Shown: positions 34,818-44,529 of the stretch, piece after piece | How positions within the stretch are numbered: the stretch's first letter is position 1 | Layout: each line of letters opens with the position of its first letter | Assembly: GCA_963700425.1 (NCBI GenBank) | Contig: CAVOXO010000001.1 | Coordinates: 868,001 to 932,000, forward strand | Direction: 5' to 3' | Origin: CAVOXO01 sp963700425 | GTDB taxonomy: Bacteria; Actinomycetota; Acidimicrobiia; Acidimicrobiales; Microtrichaceae | DNA length: 64,000 nucleotides | Program-made: the position numbers and the translations under genes | Notes under the pieces: model-generated | What the model saw: only the letters and a program-made list of their open reading frames with translations | Database searches by the model: none | What the model was told of the DNA's origin: nothing

Positions 34818-36838
34818 ATGTCTGTACGTCGGGTCATCGGGCCGGCACTCGCAGGAGTGGCACTGTTCCTGGGGGCGTGCACGCCGCCCACCACCGGCGG
34901 AGGGGGTGGGACGACCACCACGATCGATCCCGGCCCACCGATAGCTGTCGCAGGAGCGTCGCCCACGATCGGGGACGCACCCCTCACGGTGACCTTCGAC
35001 TCGTCGGGCTCCACCCTCGGAACCGGATCCGGTCTCACCTATGAGTGGGATTTCGGTGACGGTTCGCCAGTTGGTACCACGGCCTCGCCGACGCACGTCT
35101 ACGGCTCGGTCGGCGGCTTCACGGCGACGCTGACGCTCACCAACTCGGCGGGAACATCCACCTCGCCGGGGATCGGTATCACGGTCAACCTCGACCCGAA
35201 CCCCAAGTTCTACGCCAAGCCGACGGGCAGCACCGGCGCCGCCTGCGGCCCCCTCGCCGACCCGTGTTCCACGATCATCGAGGCCCAGACCAATGCGGTC
35301 GCCAACGGAATCCACGCCATCCGGGTGGCGGGCGGCAACTACACCGGCACCCTCAACCTGGCCTCCGACATGGAGATCACCGGTGGGTGGAAGCAGGATT
35401 TCAGTGACTACGACAACGCGGAGGTCACGACGATCCTCGGCACGGGCATCGAGCCCCGCCATCAACATCAACGGCGTCAGCAATTCGAAGATCACCGGCG
35501 TCAGCGCCCTTGGAGTCACTCGGACATCGGGCGATGCCACCGGTGTCGTGGTGACCGGAGGCTCCACCGGGGTGACCATCGGTGATGCCGCCGGCCGCCA
35601 GACGATTGTCGGCGGCGGTACTGGTCCCAACGCCACCGGTGTGCTCGTGAAAGGCGCGTCGTTCGTCAACATCGTCAACACGGACGTGAACAGCGGCACG
35701 ACGGTGGGTGCGGGCAAGAGCGCCTATGGCGTCCGCGTCCTCGAACTCTCGAACGCGAATCTGACCCTCTCCGAAGTGACCGCTCAGCCCGGCATCGCCG
35801 GAACGAGCGGTCCCGGAGGCACTCCCGGCCAGGCGGCCTCGGGATGTAACGGCGGCAACGGCGGCAACGGAACCGGTGCGAGCTACTACGGCGGCGGCTC
35901 CGGCGGCGGCGGTTGTGGCGGCGGCGGTGTCCGGAACGGTGGCAACGGTGGCTACGGCGGCACGTGGAGCTACAGCTTCCCGTCCTGGACCTACTACTGG
36001 GGTCTTCCGGGCGGCAACGGCGGCGGCGGCGCCGGCGGCGGCGACGGCGGCTGTGGCAACGCAACCGGTTGTGGCCCCGATGCCGGCGGCGGCAGCGCCG
36101 GTGCCAAGGGCGCGGCAGGTGCGCCCGGTGCGGCAGGCAGCAACACCCTCAACGCCAACGACCTCTACACCCCGACCAACGGCACACCGGGCACCCCCGG
36201 ACAGGCCGGTGGTGGCGGTGGCGGCGGCGGCGGCGGTAGGTCGGCCAGCGCCAACGGTGGCGGCGGTGGTGGCGGCGGTTCCGGTGGCGCCGGCGGCGCA
36301 GCCGGCTGCGGTTGCCGGCACATCCGGTGGCGGATCGTTCGGTGTGTACGCCAGCGGTGCGACGGCCAATGTGTCGTCGACGACCGTGACCTCATCAGCA
36401 GGTGGTGTCGGCGGATCCGGTGGCAACGGCGGTCGTGGCGGCAACGGCGGCACGGGCGGCAACGGCGGCAACAAGTCCTGCTGTGAAGCCGCCGGCGGCG
36501 GCGGCGGCGGCGGCGGTGCGCCCGGCGGCGGCGGCGGCGGTGCCGGCGGCGGTGCCGGCGGACCGTCGATCGCCATCTACCACATCGGCGTCGGGTCTCT
36601 CTCGGTCACGGCCAGCGCCGAGTTCCGTCCGGTCTTCCCCGCGGCAGGTGGTGCGGGCGGGGCGTTCTCCTCGCCGGCAACCGGCGGTGCCGGAGGCATC
36701 CGGGGCAACTGCGCGAACTTCGGCTGCGGTCCAAGCGATGGCCAGTCGGCATCGACCGGCAACACCGGTCCTGCCGGCGCCAACGGACCGGCCGGACCGT
36801 TGTTCCGCATCTGGGACAACGGAACGACCACCAGCTGA
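34818..36838 (+). CDS. PKD-domain lipoprotein with glycine-rich (PGRS-like) region, two frameshifts
   Basis: About 672 residues with extra bases near 35456 and 36311. Order: lipoprotein signal (VIGPALAGVALFLGACTPP); PKD domain at about residues 45-130 (GSGLTYEWDFGDGSPVGTTASPTHVYGSVGGFTATLTLTN); a right-handed beta-helix-like part (NGIHAIRVAGGNYTGTLNL, TGVVVTGGSTGVTIGDAAGRQ); then about 300 residues dominated by Gly-Gly-Asn and Gly-Gly-Ala runs interrupted by strands such as SFGVYASGATANVSSTTVTSSAGG. A polymer-like, surface-exposed architecture. The glycine region resembles mycobacterial PGRS only in composition. Short hairpin CGCCG-AAACC-CGGCG lies just upstream. Confidence 0.72.
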
Positions 36839-36864
36839 TCGACCAGCTCACCATCGAGCGAGCC

Positions 36865-36896
36865 GAGCGGGGCCGTCCTTCGGGGCGGTCCCGCTC
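36865..36896 (+). terminator. Hairpin terminator with TTCG loop
   Basis: GAGCGGGGCCGTCC and GGGCGGTCCCGCTC pair (with two G-T pairs) around a TTCG tetraloop, 27 bases after the glycine-rich protein gene. Confidence 0.65.
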
Positions 36897-37054
36897 TTCG
36901 CGTTGAGCGCGAGGCATGACGCCGTGGTCGACTGATCGAGTCGGCTACGCAGGGGTCCGGCGCGTGACGCTTGTCGCCTCACGTCGGGGTTGCGCGACGG
37001 ATTCATTTCTGTACCTTCCGTCTTTACGTTGCGTATTCGATCTGGGGAGAGACG

Positions 37055-39428
37055 ATGAAGCGTGTGGCAGTACCGGTCTTCTTGGCGTTCCTGATGGCGA
37101 CCAGCTCGGCCTGCTCGGTCGCGCGAGGTCCAGGCGTGGTTCCGACTCAATCTCGACACGCCGCTGTCCGACGCGGATGCGCTCTCGGTGGCGAACACCA
37201 TCAACGCCGGGGTTACCGCCGGTTGTGATGGCAACTACGCCGGCGTATGCGTTCCCGACAACCAGGCGGACGTCGACTGCCTCGGTTCCGGCGACGGACC
37301 CGCCTGGGTCGAGGGCCCGCTCTTCGTGACCGGATGGGATCACTACGGACTGGACACCGACGGCGACCGGGTCGCCTGCCGGCCACCCGACCCCACCGTG
37401 TCGTTGACCGCACCCACCAACGGCGCCACCGTGTCCGGTTCGCAGGTGGTGTCGGCCGTGGCTGCCAACGCAAGAGGCGTGCAGTTCACTCTCGACGGTG
37501 TGAACCTCGGACCCGAGGACACCACCGCTCCGTTCACGACGACCTGGGTCACGACGACAACGCCCAACGGCGGGCACACCCTCGGAGCGGTGGCCCGCAA
37601 CGCGGCGGGTTCGACCGCCACCGCAGCGACGGTGTCGGTCACCGTCGCCAACGACTCCGGTCCTCCGCCGTCGAACACCCAGCCGATCCTTCTGATCACG
37701 AAGGGGTCGAGTCCCTTCAGCACCTACTACGAGGAGATCCTCGAGGCGGAGGGCCTCAACTCGTACGTGACGAAGAGCGTGTCCTCGGTCGACCTCGACA
37801 CGCTCAACGGGTTCGACGTCGCCATCCTGGCGGACATGTCCCTGACCGACGGCCAGGCGGCCATGTTCACGAACTGGGTCGGATCGGGCGGCGACCTCAT
37901 CGCCATGCGGCCCGACACGAAGTTGGCCGGCCTCATGGGGCTCAGCGCCGCCGGTTCCACCCTGTCCGACACCTATCTGAGGATCGACTCCTCGAGTGGT
38001 CCCGGCACCGGTCTGGTGAGCGAGACGATCCAGTTCCACGGCACCGCCGATCGCTACACCCTCAACGGGGCGACGGCACTCGCCACCCTCTACTCGAACG
38101 CCAACCAGGCCACGTCGAGTCCCGCGGTCACGACACGCAGCGTCGGCTCCAACGGCGGAACCGCCTCCGCGTACACCTTCGACCTGGCCCGGTCGGTCGT
38201 GTTGACCCGCCAGGGCAACCCCGACTGGGCAGGACGCAACGTCGACGGAGTCGACGGCATTCAGGCGACCGAGATGTTCTTCGGGGCGAACGGCGATCCC
38301 GACTGGAACAACCTCGACAAGGCACTCATCCCCATCGCGGATGAGCAGCAACGTCTCCTGGCCAACATCATCACCGCGGTGGCGTCGGATCGGAAGCCCA
38401 TTCCTCGCTTCTGGTACTTCCCCCGCGAGGAGAAGGCCGTCATCGTGATGACCGGCGACGACCACGGAACCGGCGGAACGAAGCCGCGCTTCGATGCCCA
38501 CCTCTCGAAGAGCCCCCCGGGCTGCAATGTCGCGAACTGGGAGTGTGTTCGCAGCAGCTCCTACATCTCCCCCTATGTCAATCCGCTCTTCCCGCAACTG
38601 ACCAATGCCGAGGCGGTCGCCTACCAGGCGCAGGGCTTCGACCTCGGTGTGCACTTCTCGACCGAATGCGCGCCCTGGGGCACCGAACAGAACCTCCGCG
38701 ACGTCTACACGCTCCAGTCGGCCGGAGGTCGTGCGCTCTGGCCGGGCATGCTCCCGCAGGTGAGCACACGGACCCACTGCGTCGAATGGGACGACTGGGC
38801 CACCCACGCCCGGGTGAAGGCGGACAACGGCATCCGTTTCGACACCGACTACTACTTCTACCCGGCGTCGTGGACCCAGGGTCGGCCCGGCTACTTCAAC
38901 GGGACCGGCATGCCGATGCGCTACGCCGATCTCGATGGGAGCGTCATCGACGTGTACCAGTCGGCCACGTCGGTGTCCGACGAGTCGGGCCACGACGTGC
39001 CCGCCGCCGTGAGCCAGATGCTGGACAACGCCCTCGGGGCGAACGGCTACTACGCGGCCGTCACCGCCAACATCCACACCGACAGCACCTGCGGCGCGTG
39101 CATCGGACAGACCGACGGCACGATCGCGGCCGCCCAGGCACGTGGTGTGCCGGTGGTGTCGGGACGACAGATGCTCGACTGGCTCGATGCCCGCAACTCC
39201 TCGTCGTATGAGTCGATTCGCTGGTCGGGCGGGTCGCTGAGCTTCGCCATCACGGGCGGCGCCAACGGACTCACGGGCATGCTGCCGATCGGTTCGCCGT
39301 CGGGCAACCTGACGTCGATCAGCCGCAACGGCTCCAACGTCGCCTTCAGCGTGACCACGATCAAGGGTGTCCGTTACGCCCTCTTCTCCGCCGCCACGGG
39401 GAGCTACTCCGCTCGATACGGCGCCTGA
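37055..39428 (+). CDS. Secreted Ig-like/deacetylase-like multidomain lipoprotein, one frameshift
   Basis: About 790 residues with one extra base near 37127. Signal VAVPVFLAFLMATSSACS. An Excalibur-like calcium-binding segment (NQADVDCLGSGDGPAW, YGLDTDGDRVACR) is followed by a bacterial Ig-like domain (SLTAPTNGATVSGSQVVSAVAANARGVQFTLDG), a ThuA/GATase-like domain (LLITKGSSPFSTYYEEILEAEGLNSYV) and a polysaccharide-deacetylase-like domain starting EKAVIVMTGDDHGTGG, with GVHFSTECAPWGTEQ. A final beta domain closes the protein. The Asp-Asp-His of TGDDH fits the NodB metal site. Probably modifies an extracellular glycan. Third of three exported lipoproteins. Confidence 0.72.
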
Positions 39429-39469
39429 CCGAGAGGGTTCGGGACCGGCTGACCCGCATAGAGTTGGCC

Positions 39470-40678
39470 ATGGACTTCGAGCATTCCGAGCGGGCTCAGT
39501 TGGTGATGGGACAGGTCGAACGATTCGTTCGCGAGCGGGTGCTGCCCCATGAACAGACCTATCGCGATCAGTTGGTCGGCAGCGACGACTGGCGGGACTG
39601 GACGATTCCCCCGATCGTGGAGGAACTCAAGGCCGAGGCGAGAGACCTCGGCCTGTGGAACCTCTTCCTTCCGGACGATGATCGGGGGGCCGGGCTCGAC
39701 AACCGCGACTACGCCCCTGTTGCGGAGCTGACCGGCCGCAGCTTCCTCGCTCCGGAGGTCTTCAACTGCGCGGCCCCCGACACCGGCAATGCCGAGGTGC
39801 TCGTGAAGTACGGCTCGGATCTCCAGAAGGAGCAGTGGCTCGACCCGCTACTCGCCGGCGAGATCCGATCCGGGTTCTCCATGACCGAACCCGCGGTCGC
39901 GTCGAGCGACGCCACCAACATGAAGGCGACCGCGGCGCTCGACGGAGACGACGTCGTCCTCAACGGTCAGAAGTGGTGGACCAGTGGCGCAGGTGATCCT
40001 CGTTGCCGGTTCCTCATCTTCATGGGGGTCACCGATCCTGACGCAGATCGCCATCGACGCCACTCCATGGTGGTCGTCCCGATGGACGACCCCGGGGTGA
40101 AGATCCTCCGCATGCTGCCCGTCTTCGGGCACCTCGACGAGCCCCACGGCCACGCCGAGATCCTCTTCGACAACGTCCGCCTCTCGGCCGACAACATCAT
40201 CGCCGGTCCTGGCCGAGGTTTCGAGATCGCCCAGGGTCGGTTGGGCCCCGGTCGCATCCATCACTGCATGCGCGCCATCGGTGCGGCGGAACGGGCGTTG
40301 GAACGCCTGTGCGAGCGAGCCGTGGACCGGGTCGCCTTCGGCAAGCCGCTGGTCAACCTCGGCGGCAATCGGGACATCATCGCCGACAGCCGGATGGCGA
40401 TCGATCAGGCACGGTTGCTGACGCTCAAGGCGGCGTGGGAGCTCGACACCTCGGGGACGTTCGGGGCCCTGGTCGACATCTCGGCCATCAAGGTGGTCGT
40501 CCCCAACGTGTTGCAGCGAGTCGTCGACGCGGCCATCCAGATACACGGGGGAGAGGGAGTGTCGGATCCCGAGCTCAGCTGGCTGATGGCGATGGCGAGA
40601 GCCCTGCGGTTGGCCGACGGTCCCGACGAGGTTCATCGGTCGATGGTCGCCCGACTCGAGGTCGGCAAGTACCGCTGA
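39470..40678 (+). CDS. Acyl-CoA dehydrogenase (FadE-like)
   Basis: 402 residues. FAD-binding block SGFSMTEPAVASSDATNMKA and VLNGQKWWTSGA; substrate region GFEIAQGRLGPGRIHHCMRAIGAAERALE; C-terminal QIHGGEGVSDPELSWLMAMARALRLADGPDEVH. It resembles the larger-substrate ACAD10/11-like group (MDDPGVKILRMLPVFGHLDEPHGHAEI). ATG at 39470 chosen; an in-frame TTG lies six bases earlier. Paralogous to the gene at 2154 but not adjacent to other beta-oxidation genes. Monocistronic, convergent with the iron-uptake pair. Confidence 0.92.
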   Translation: MDFEHSERAQLVMGQVERFVRERVLPHEQTYRDQLVGSDDWRDWTIPPIVEELKAEARDLGLWNLFLPDDDRGAGLDNRDYAPVAELTGRSFLAPEVFNCAAPDTGNAEVLVKYGSDLQKEQWLDPLLAGEIRSGFSMTEPAVASSDATNMKATAALDGDDVVLNGQKWWTSGAGDPRCRFLIFMGVTDPDADRHRRHSMVVVPMDDPGVKILRMLPVFGHLDEPHGHAEILFDNVRLSADNIIAGPGRGFEIAQGRLGPGRIHHCMRAIGAAERALERLCERAVDRVAFGKPLVNLGGNRDIIADSRMAIDQARLLTLKAAWELDTSGTFGALVDISAIKVVVPNVLQRVVDAAIQIHGGEGVSDPELSWLMAMARALRLADGPDEVHRSMVARLEVGKYR

Positions 40679-40687
40679 CGAGCCGAC

Positions 40688-41398
40688 TCAGTCGGCGGAC
40701 ACCTCGAACGCCCCCTCCATCCCGAGTTCGGTGTGCTCCTTACCGGTGTCGGGATCGACGAGGATGCAGCGGTAGGTGTAGTCACCCGGAGCGTCGAAGC
40801 TGATCGTCGCACCGCTCGACGCGCCCGGATCGGTCGCCGCCACCTCGCCGAGGGGATTGCCGTCGGGATCCACGACCTCGAACTCGTGAGGCTGATCGCC
40901 CGTGTTCGTCATGGCGAAACGGATCGTGTCGCCCTCGGAGATCCCCGAGAGGTCGAGGTCGGGGTAGGTGAAGTCGACGGCCTCGAAGGTGATCTCGCGA
41001 TCCGGCGTGGCCTCGGGCGTGCCTCCCTCGCCGGTCACGGCGAAGTCCGACGTGAACCCTTCGCCCGTCTGTCCAGGTTTGCACCGGATCATGTAGTCGC
41101 CCGCGACGAGGTCGACGGTCAGGGTCCGGGTGGTACCGGTGGTGACGTTCTCGACCTCGGAGACGACGTCACCGTTCGCCTTCAGGATGTAGAGCTCGCT
41201 GACGTCATCGGCCTCGTTGGTGAACTCGACGTCGACCGTGCCCGCCGCGACGGGATCGCCCGACATCGTGCAGGCGTCGTCGGTTCCGGTGACCACTGCG
41301 GTGGAGTCGGCGGCCCCACCCGAGCACCCGATCTGGAGGGCGGTCGCTGCGATCACGACCGAGGTCGCGATGGTCGGGCGGACGTGGGGGAGGGGCAT
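40688..41398 (-). CDS. Double cupredoxin lipoprotein, EfeO-like
   Basis: 236 residues. Signal IATSVVIAATALQIGCSGG with lipobox Cys. The first domain (DDACTMSGDPVAAGTVDVEFTNEADDVSELYILKANGDVVSEVENV ... GDYMIRCKPGQTGEG) is the cupredoxin type found at the N-terminus of EfeO. The second (FEAVDFTYPDLDLSGISEGDTIRFAMTNTGDQPHEFEVVDPDG ... GDYTYRCILVDPDTGKEHTELGMEGAF) has the His, Cys, His and Met arrangement of a type 1 copper site. It lacks the peptidase M75 domain of full EfeO. It follows the EfeU gene on the same strand, so it probably handles iron or copper at the cell surface. Confidence 0.8.
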   Translation of the reverse strand: MPLPHVRPTIATSVVIAATALQIGCSGGAADSTAVVTGTDDACTMSGDPVAAGTVDVEFTNEADDVSELYILKANGDVVSEVENVTTGTTRTLTVDLVAGDYMIRCKPGQTGEGFTSDFAVTGEGGTPEATPDREITFEAVDFTYPDLDLSGISEGDTIRFAMTNTGDQPHEFEVVDPDGNPLGEVAATDPGASSGATISFDAPGDYTYRCILVDPDTGKEHTELGMEGAFEVSAD

Positions 41399-41479
41399 CG
41401 TGGTCTCCTTGGTGAAGGCGGATCGGCGAGGGCATCGGATCCGGCGGAGGCCCGACCGATACGAGCCCGCCGCAGGGGC

Positions 41480-42389
41480 TCAGCGTCGCGGGCCGACGGC
41501 CAGGGGCGAGTCTGCGGGTTCGGCGGCGTCATCGGTTGGGTTCGGCTCGGACACCACGGATCCGGCCGGAGCGCCTGAAGGGTCGGCGGCTCTCGCACGG
41601 ACCGGTCGCAGGAAGAGAATCATGGTCGGGACGAGGTAGGCGACGTACGCGAACACTTCGAGAACCGTCATCTGAGGACCAAGATTGAAGATGCCCTTGA
41701 CCAGCGTTCCGTACCAGCTGGTGACCTCGTAGCCCTCGATGTTCCAGCGCGAGGTTGTCGAGACCCGGGAGGATGCCCGCCTCCTGCAGATCGTGAACTC
41801 CGTAGGCCAACACTCCCGCGGCGATGACGATCAGCGCGGCGCCGGTGAAGCGGAAGAAGTGAGCCAGGTTCATGTGGACCGCTCCTTCGTAGAGGAGAAC
41901 CCCGATGAGGACCGCGGTCAGGATCCCCAGCACGGCTCCCAGCGCTGGGCCGGCCCCGGCACCCTGGGCCTGGAATGTCGGGTACATGAACAGCGCTGTT
42001 TCGAGCCCCTCGCGTCCCACGGCCACCAGTGCGGCGAGGCCGACGGCCGTGGCGCCGAGGTCGACCGCCGTCTGCATCTTCCCGTGCAGGTCGCCCTTCA
42101 GGGTGTGGGCCGCTCGTCGCATCCAGAAGACCATCCACGTGACGAAGCCGACGGCGATGATCGACAGGATGCCGCCGAACGCCTCTCGCGCCTCGAAGCT
42201 CATGTTCACCGAGGTGAAGTGCAACAACCCGCCGAATCCGAACGACAGCACGACCGCCACGGCGACGCCGGCCCACAGCGCCGGTATGCGGTCGCGGTGT
42301 CCACCGCGGACCAGGAACGTCAACAGGATGCTCACGACGAGTGCCGCTTCGAGGCCTTCTCGCAATCCGGTGAGGAATGTCTGGAACAC
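41480..42389 (-). CDS. efeU: EfeU/FTR1 family high-affinity iron permease, one frameshift
   Basis: About 303 residues with one extra base near 41748. Both REGLE iron-binding motifs are present: LREGLEAALV at residues 9-18 and VGREGLETALF in a middle helix. Seven membrane helices are visible, e.g. SFGFGGLLHF, AFGGILSIIAVGFVTWMVFWM and FFRFTGAALIVIAAGVLAYGV. The end continues in the shifted frame: WYGTLVKGIFNLGPQMTVLEVFAYVAYLVPTMILFLRPV. It imports ferric or ferrous iron, normally with EfeO and EfeB. Only an EfeO-like cupredoxin protein follows here. A DtxR/IdeR-like box lies 64 bases upstream. Confidence 0.85.
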
Positions 42390-42452
42390 GCCGTATCTCC
42401 TACGAAAGGGTGGGGAGTGGAGCGGCGACCGCCGAGGCGATCGCGTCGGACA

Positions 42453-42467
42453 TTAGGTAACCCTAAC
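42453..42467 (-). promoter_or_regulatory. DtxR/IdeR-like iron box
   Basis: TTAGG-TAAC-CCTAAC: perfect five-base inverted repeat TTAGG/CCTAA, matching the core of the actinobacterial iron box (TTAGGTTAGGCTAACCTAA-type). Placed upstream of the iron permease start (42389), so iron-dependent repression is expected. Confidence 0.7.
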
Positions 42468-42720
42468 AATCGGGGGTGCGTCAAGTCCCGACCGTCGAAT
42501 GGACACCGTCACTCGGCTCGCTGGATCGGGGTGAGTGCCCGTAGCTCGCATCGTTGGCGTCGATCGCGTCGATTCGTCTCAACCACTATGGGTGGCACCA
42601 CACGCGCAGATAGCGAGAAATGGGTCGAACGACCCTTATGGGTGAGGGTGTCCTTCCATACCCTCGACCCGTGGGCCCGAATCAGCAGCGACCGAACGAC
42701 GACATCCCGGCGGGACCCTG
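42468..42720. other. Intergenic promoter region of pilin genes
   Basis: About 250 bases without a gene. Contains palindrome GGGTCGAACGACCC (42622-42635), followed at once by TTATGGGTGAGGGTG. Possibly a regulatory site for the pilin operon. Confidence 0.35.
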
Positions 42721-44055
42721 ATGGTCGCGAATCGCCACCGCGTCCGAAGGTCGGTGGAGTCAGGCTTCACCCTCATCGAGGTGCTGGTCGTGGTCGCCGT
42801 TCTGTCGGTCGTCGGAATCGGCGTCATGAGCGTCGCCTTCAACGGAACCGCGGTCGCCGGCGACACTCTGACAACACACGTCGACGCACGTTCGGCGCAG
42901 CTCGCCTCGGTCGTCTTCGCCCGGGACGTGCAGGGTGCCTCGGGCTTCGGGTCCACCGCCTGCGGTGTACCGGCGGACGGTGATGAACTGGTGACCCTCG
43001 TGTCGTCGGTCGACGAATCGACGGTGAGCTACCGGGACCGGACGGTCGGCGAGGTGTACGAACTCGTACGGGTCGAGTGCGACTCCTCGGGGACGATCCG
43101 GTCCTCGCGGCGGATTCTCGATGACCTCAGCGCCGCACCCAGGGTCGTCTGCTCACCGGTCTCCTGTTCGACGAGTGGCACGCCGGCCCGGGTCGTCACC
43201 CTGGAGGTCACCCGATCGGACTCGTTCTCGTTCGCCCTCGACGGCGCCAGGCGCACAGCGGAGAGCGAGGCCGTGCCCCCCGGCCTGCCCGCCGATCTGT
43301 TCCTCTACGGCGGCTCCACGCCACTGTCGGTGTCGGGGCGGGGCACCCTCGTCGTTCAGGGAAATGCCTACGTGAACTCCGATCTGCCCGATGCGGTGTC
43401 GGTCAGCGGGCGCAACGCCCGTCTGACCGTGACGGGCGATCTCGGCATCCTCCAGGGTGGAGGATGCCGGGGTTGCAGCGCGGCGAACGTCACGCCCTTT
43501 CCGCCGCTCAGCTTCTCGACTCCGCTCGCCGACCCGCTCGCGTATCTCCCGGTGCCCGACGAGGCGGGCCTGCCGGTCGGAGCCTGCTCGGGCGGGGTCT
43601 GCACCCCGGGCGTGTACGCCGACCAGCTGTCGTTCAACGGCGACGTCAACCTGCTGCCCGGTGTCTACGTGTTGCATCGTGGATTCTCGGCCACGGGGAA
43701 CGGGACGATCTCGGGGTCCGGCGTGTTGCTCTACAACGGCTGCGGAAGGAACGCTTCCGCGGGATGCGAGAGCGGCCAGGGATCGTTCGGAGTCTCCGGA
43801 GGCACGCGACTGGCCCTCAGCCCTGCGACCTCGGGGCCGTACTCGGGGATCCTGTTGTTCCAGTCGCGCACCAACACGACGCCCGTGTCGATCTCGGGAG
43901 GTTCGCAGGTCACCCTGCTGTCCGGCGTGCTCTACGCACCCAACGCCGATCGGGTGGTTCTCAGTTCAGGTGGGGGCGATCTGCGCCTGGGCGCGGTGAT
44001 CGGCCGGGGATTGACCGTCGGTGGAAACGGAACGGTGCAGGTCGATGGTGTCTGA
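42721..44055 (+). CDS. Type IV prepilin-like protein with large beta domain
   Basis: 444 residues. The N-terminus has a type III signal: basic leader, then G15-F16 and SGFTLIEVLVVVAVLSVVGIGVM with Glu at position +5 of the mature protein. The rest is large for a pilin. After a pilin-like region (RSAQLASVVFARDVQGASGFGST) there is a repetitive beta part: SVSGRGTLVVQGNAYVNSDLPDAVSVSGRNARLTVTGDLGI, GVYVLHRGFSATGNGTISGSGVLLYNG and SGILLFQSRTNTTPVSISGGSQVTLLSGVLYAPNADRVVLSSGGG. This suggests a tip or adhesive pilin. First gene of a pilin trio, overlapping the next by 11 bases. Confidence 0.8.
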   Translation: MVANRHRVRRSVESGFTLIEVLVVVAVLSVVGIGVMSVAFNGTAVAGDTLTTHVDARSAQLASVVFARDVQGASGFGSTACGVPADGDELVTLVSSVDESTVSYRDRTVGEVYELVRVECDSSGTIRSSRRILDDLSAAPRVVCSPVSCSTSGTPARVVTLEVTRSDSFSFALDGARRTAESEAVPPGLPADLFLYGGSTPLSVSGRGTLVVQGNAYVNSDLPDAVSVSGRNARLTVTGDLGILQGGGCRGCSAANVTPFPPLSFSTPLADPLAYLPVPDEAGLPVGACSGGVCTPGVYADQLSFNGDVNLLPGVYVLHRGFSATGNGTISGSGVLLYNGCGRNASAGCESGQGSFGVSGGTRLALSPATSGPYSGILLFQSRTNTTPVSISGGSQVTLLSGVLYAPNADRVVLSSGGGDLRLGAVIGRGLTVGGNGTVQVDGV

Positions 44056-44528
44056 GAGCCGAACGGTCCGGCGCCGCGGCGAACGGGGGGAGACGCTCCT
44101 CGAGCTGCTCGTCGCCATGGCGGTGATCGGGATCGTGGTCGTCGGCGGCGCCAGCGGACTACTCACCGCGGAGTAGAGCGGGAGCGGCCCAGCGAGTGAG
44201 TGCGCGGGGCGAGACCCTGCTCAGATCCGCGGCGGAGCAGTTGCAGAACCCCGATCTGGACTACATCGAACGTGCCGGGTGCGCGGGGACGCCGGAATAC
44301 GCCCTTCCCGATCAGTCGATCACCGAGTCCGGCTACACGGTCACGATGCGGTCGGTGTCGTTCTGGACCGGAGCCCCGTCGACCCCCGTGACGGCCATGG
44401 GGACCTCGTTCGACGAGACCTGTCCCGCGTCGGACGACGCCGACCTCGGCCTCCAGCAGATCGTGCTCGAGGTCACCCATCCTGACGGCGGGACCGACGA
44501 ACTCGCCGTCGTGAAGCGGAGGTCCTGA
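44045..44528 (+). CDS. Minor prepilin-like protein, one frameshift
   Basis: About 160 residues with one extra base near 44172. The leader RRRGERGETLLELLVAMAVIGIVVVGGASGLL has a cleavage site Gly15/Glu16 and Glu at +5. After the break it continues RAGAAQRVSARGETLLRSAAEQLQNPDLDYIERAGCAGTPEY and ends ELAVVKRRS. It starts inside the preceding gene and ends one base before the next one. Probably a minor pilin of a type IV pilus or type II secretion pseudopilus. Confidence 0.72.
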
Positions 44529-44529
44529 G

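Noticed and set aside
35820..36570. CRISPR-like or tandem DNA repeat
   Set aside because: The GGCGGC periodicity comes from glycine codons. There are no constant repeats with unique spacers.
35425..36576. Proline/alanine-rich minus-strand frame opposite the glycine-rich region
   Set aside because: Poly-Pro/Ala is what the complement of GGC repeats must encode. No start or domain supports it.
36945..39077. A 710-residue minus-strand frame opposite the Ig/deacetylase-like lipoprotein
   Set aside because: Antisense shadow. The plus strand has signal peptide, Ig-like and deacetylase motifs and a plausible ribosome site.
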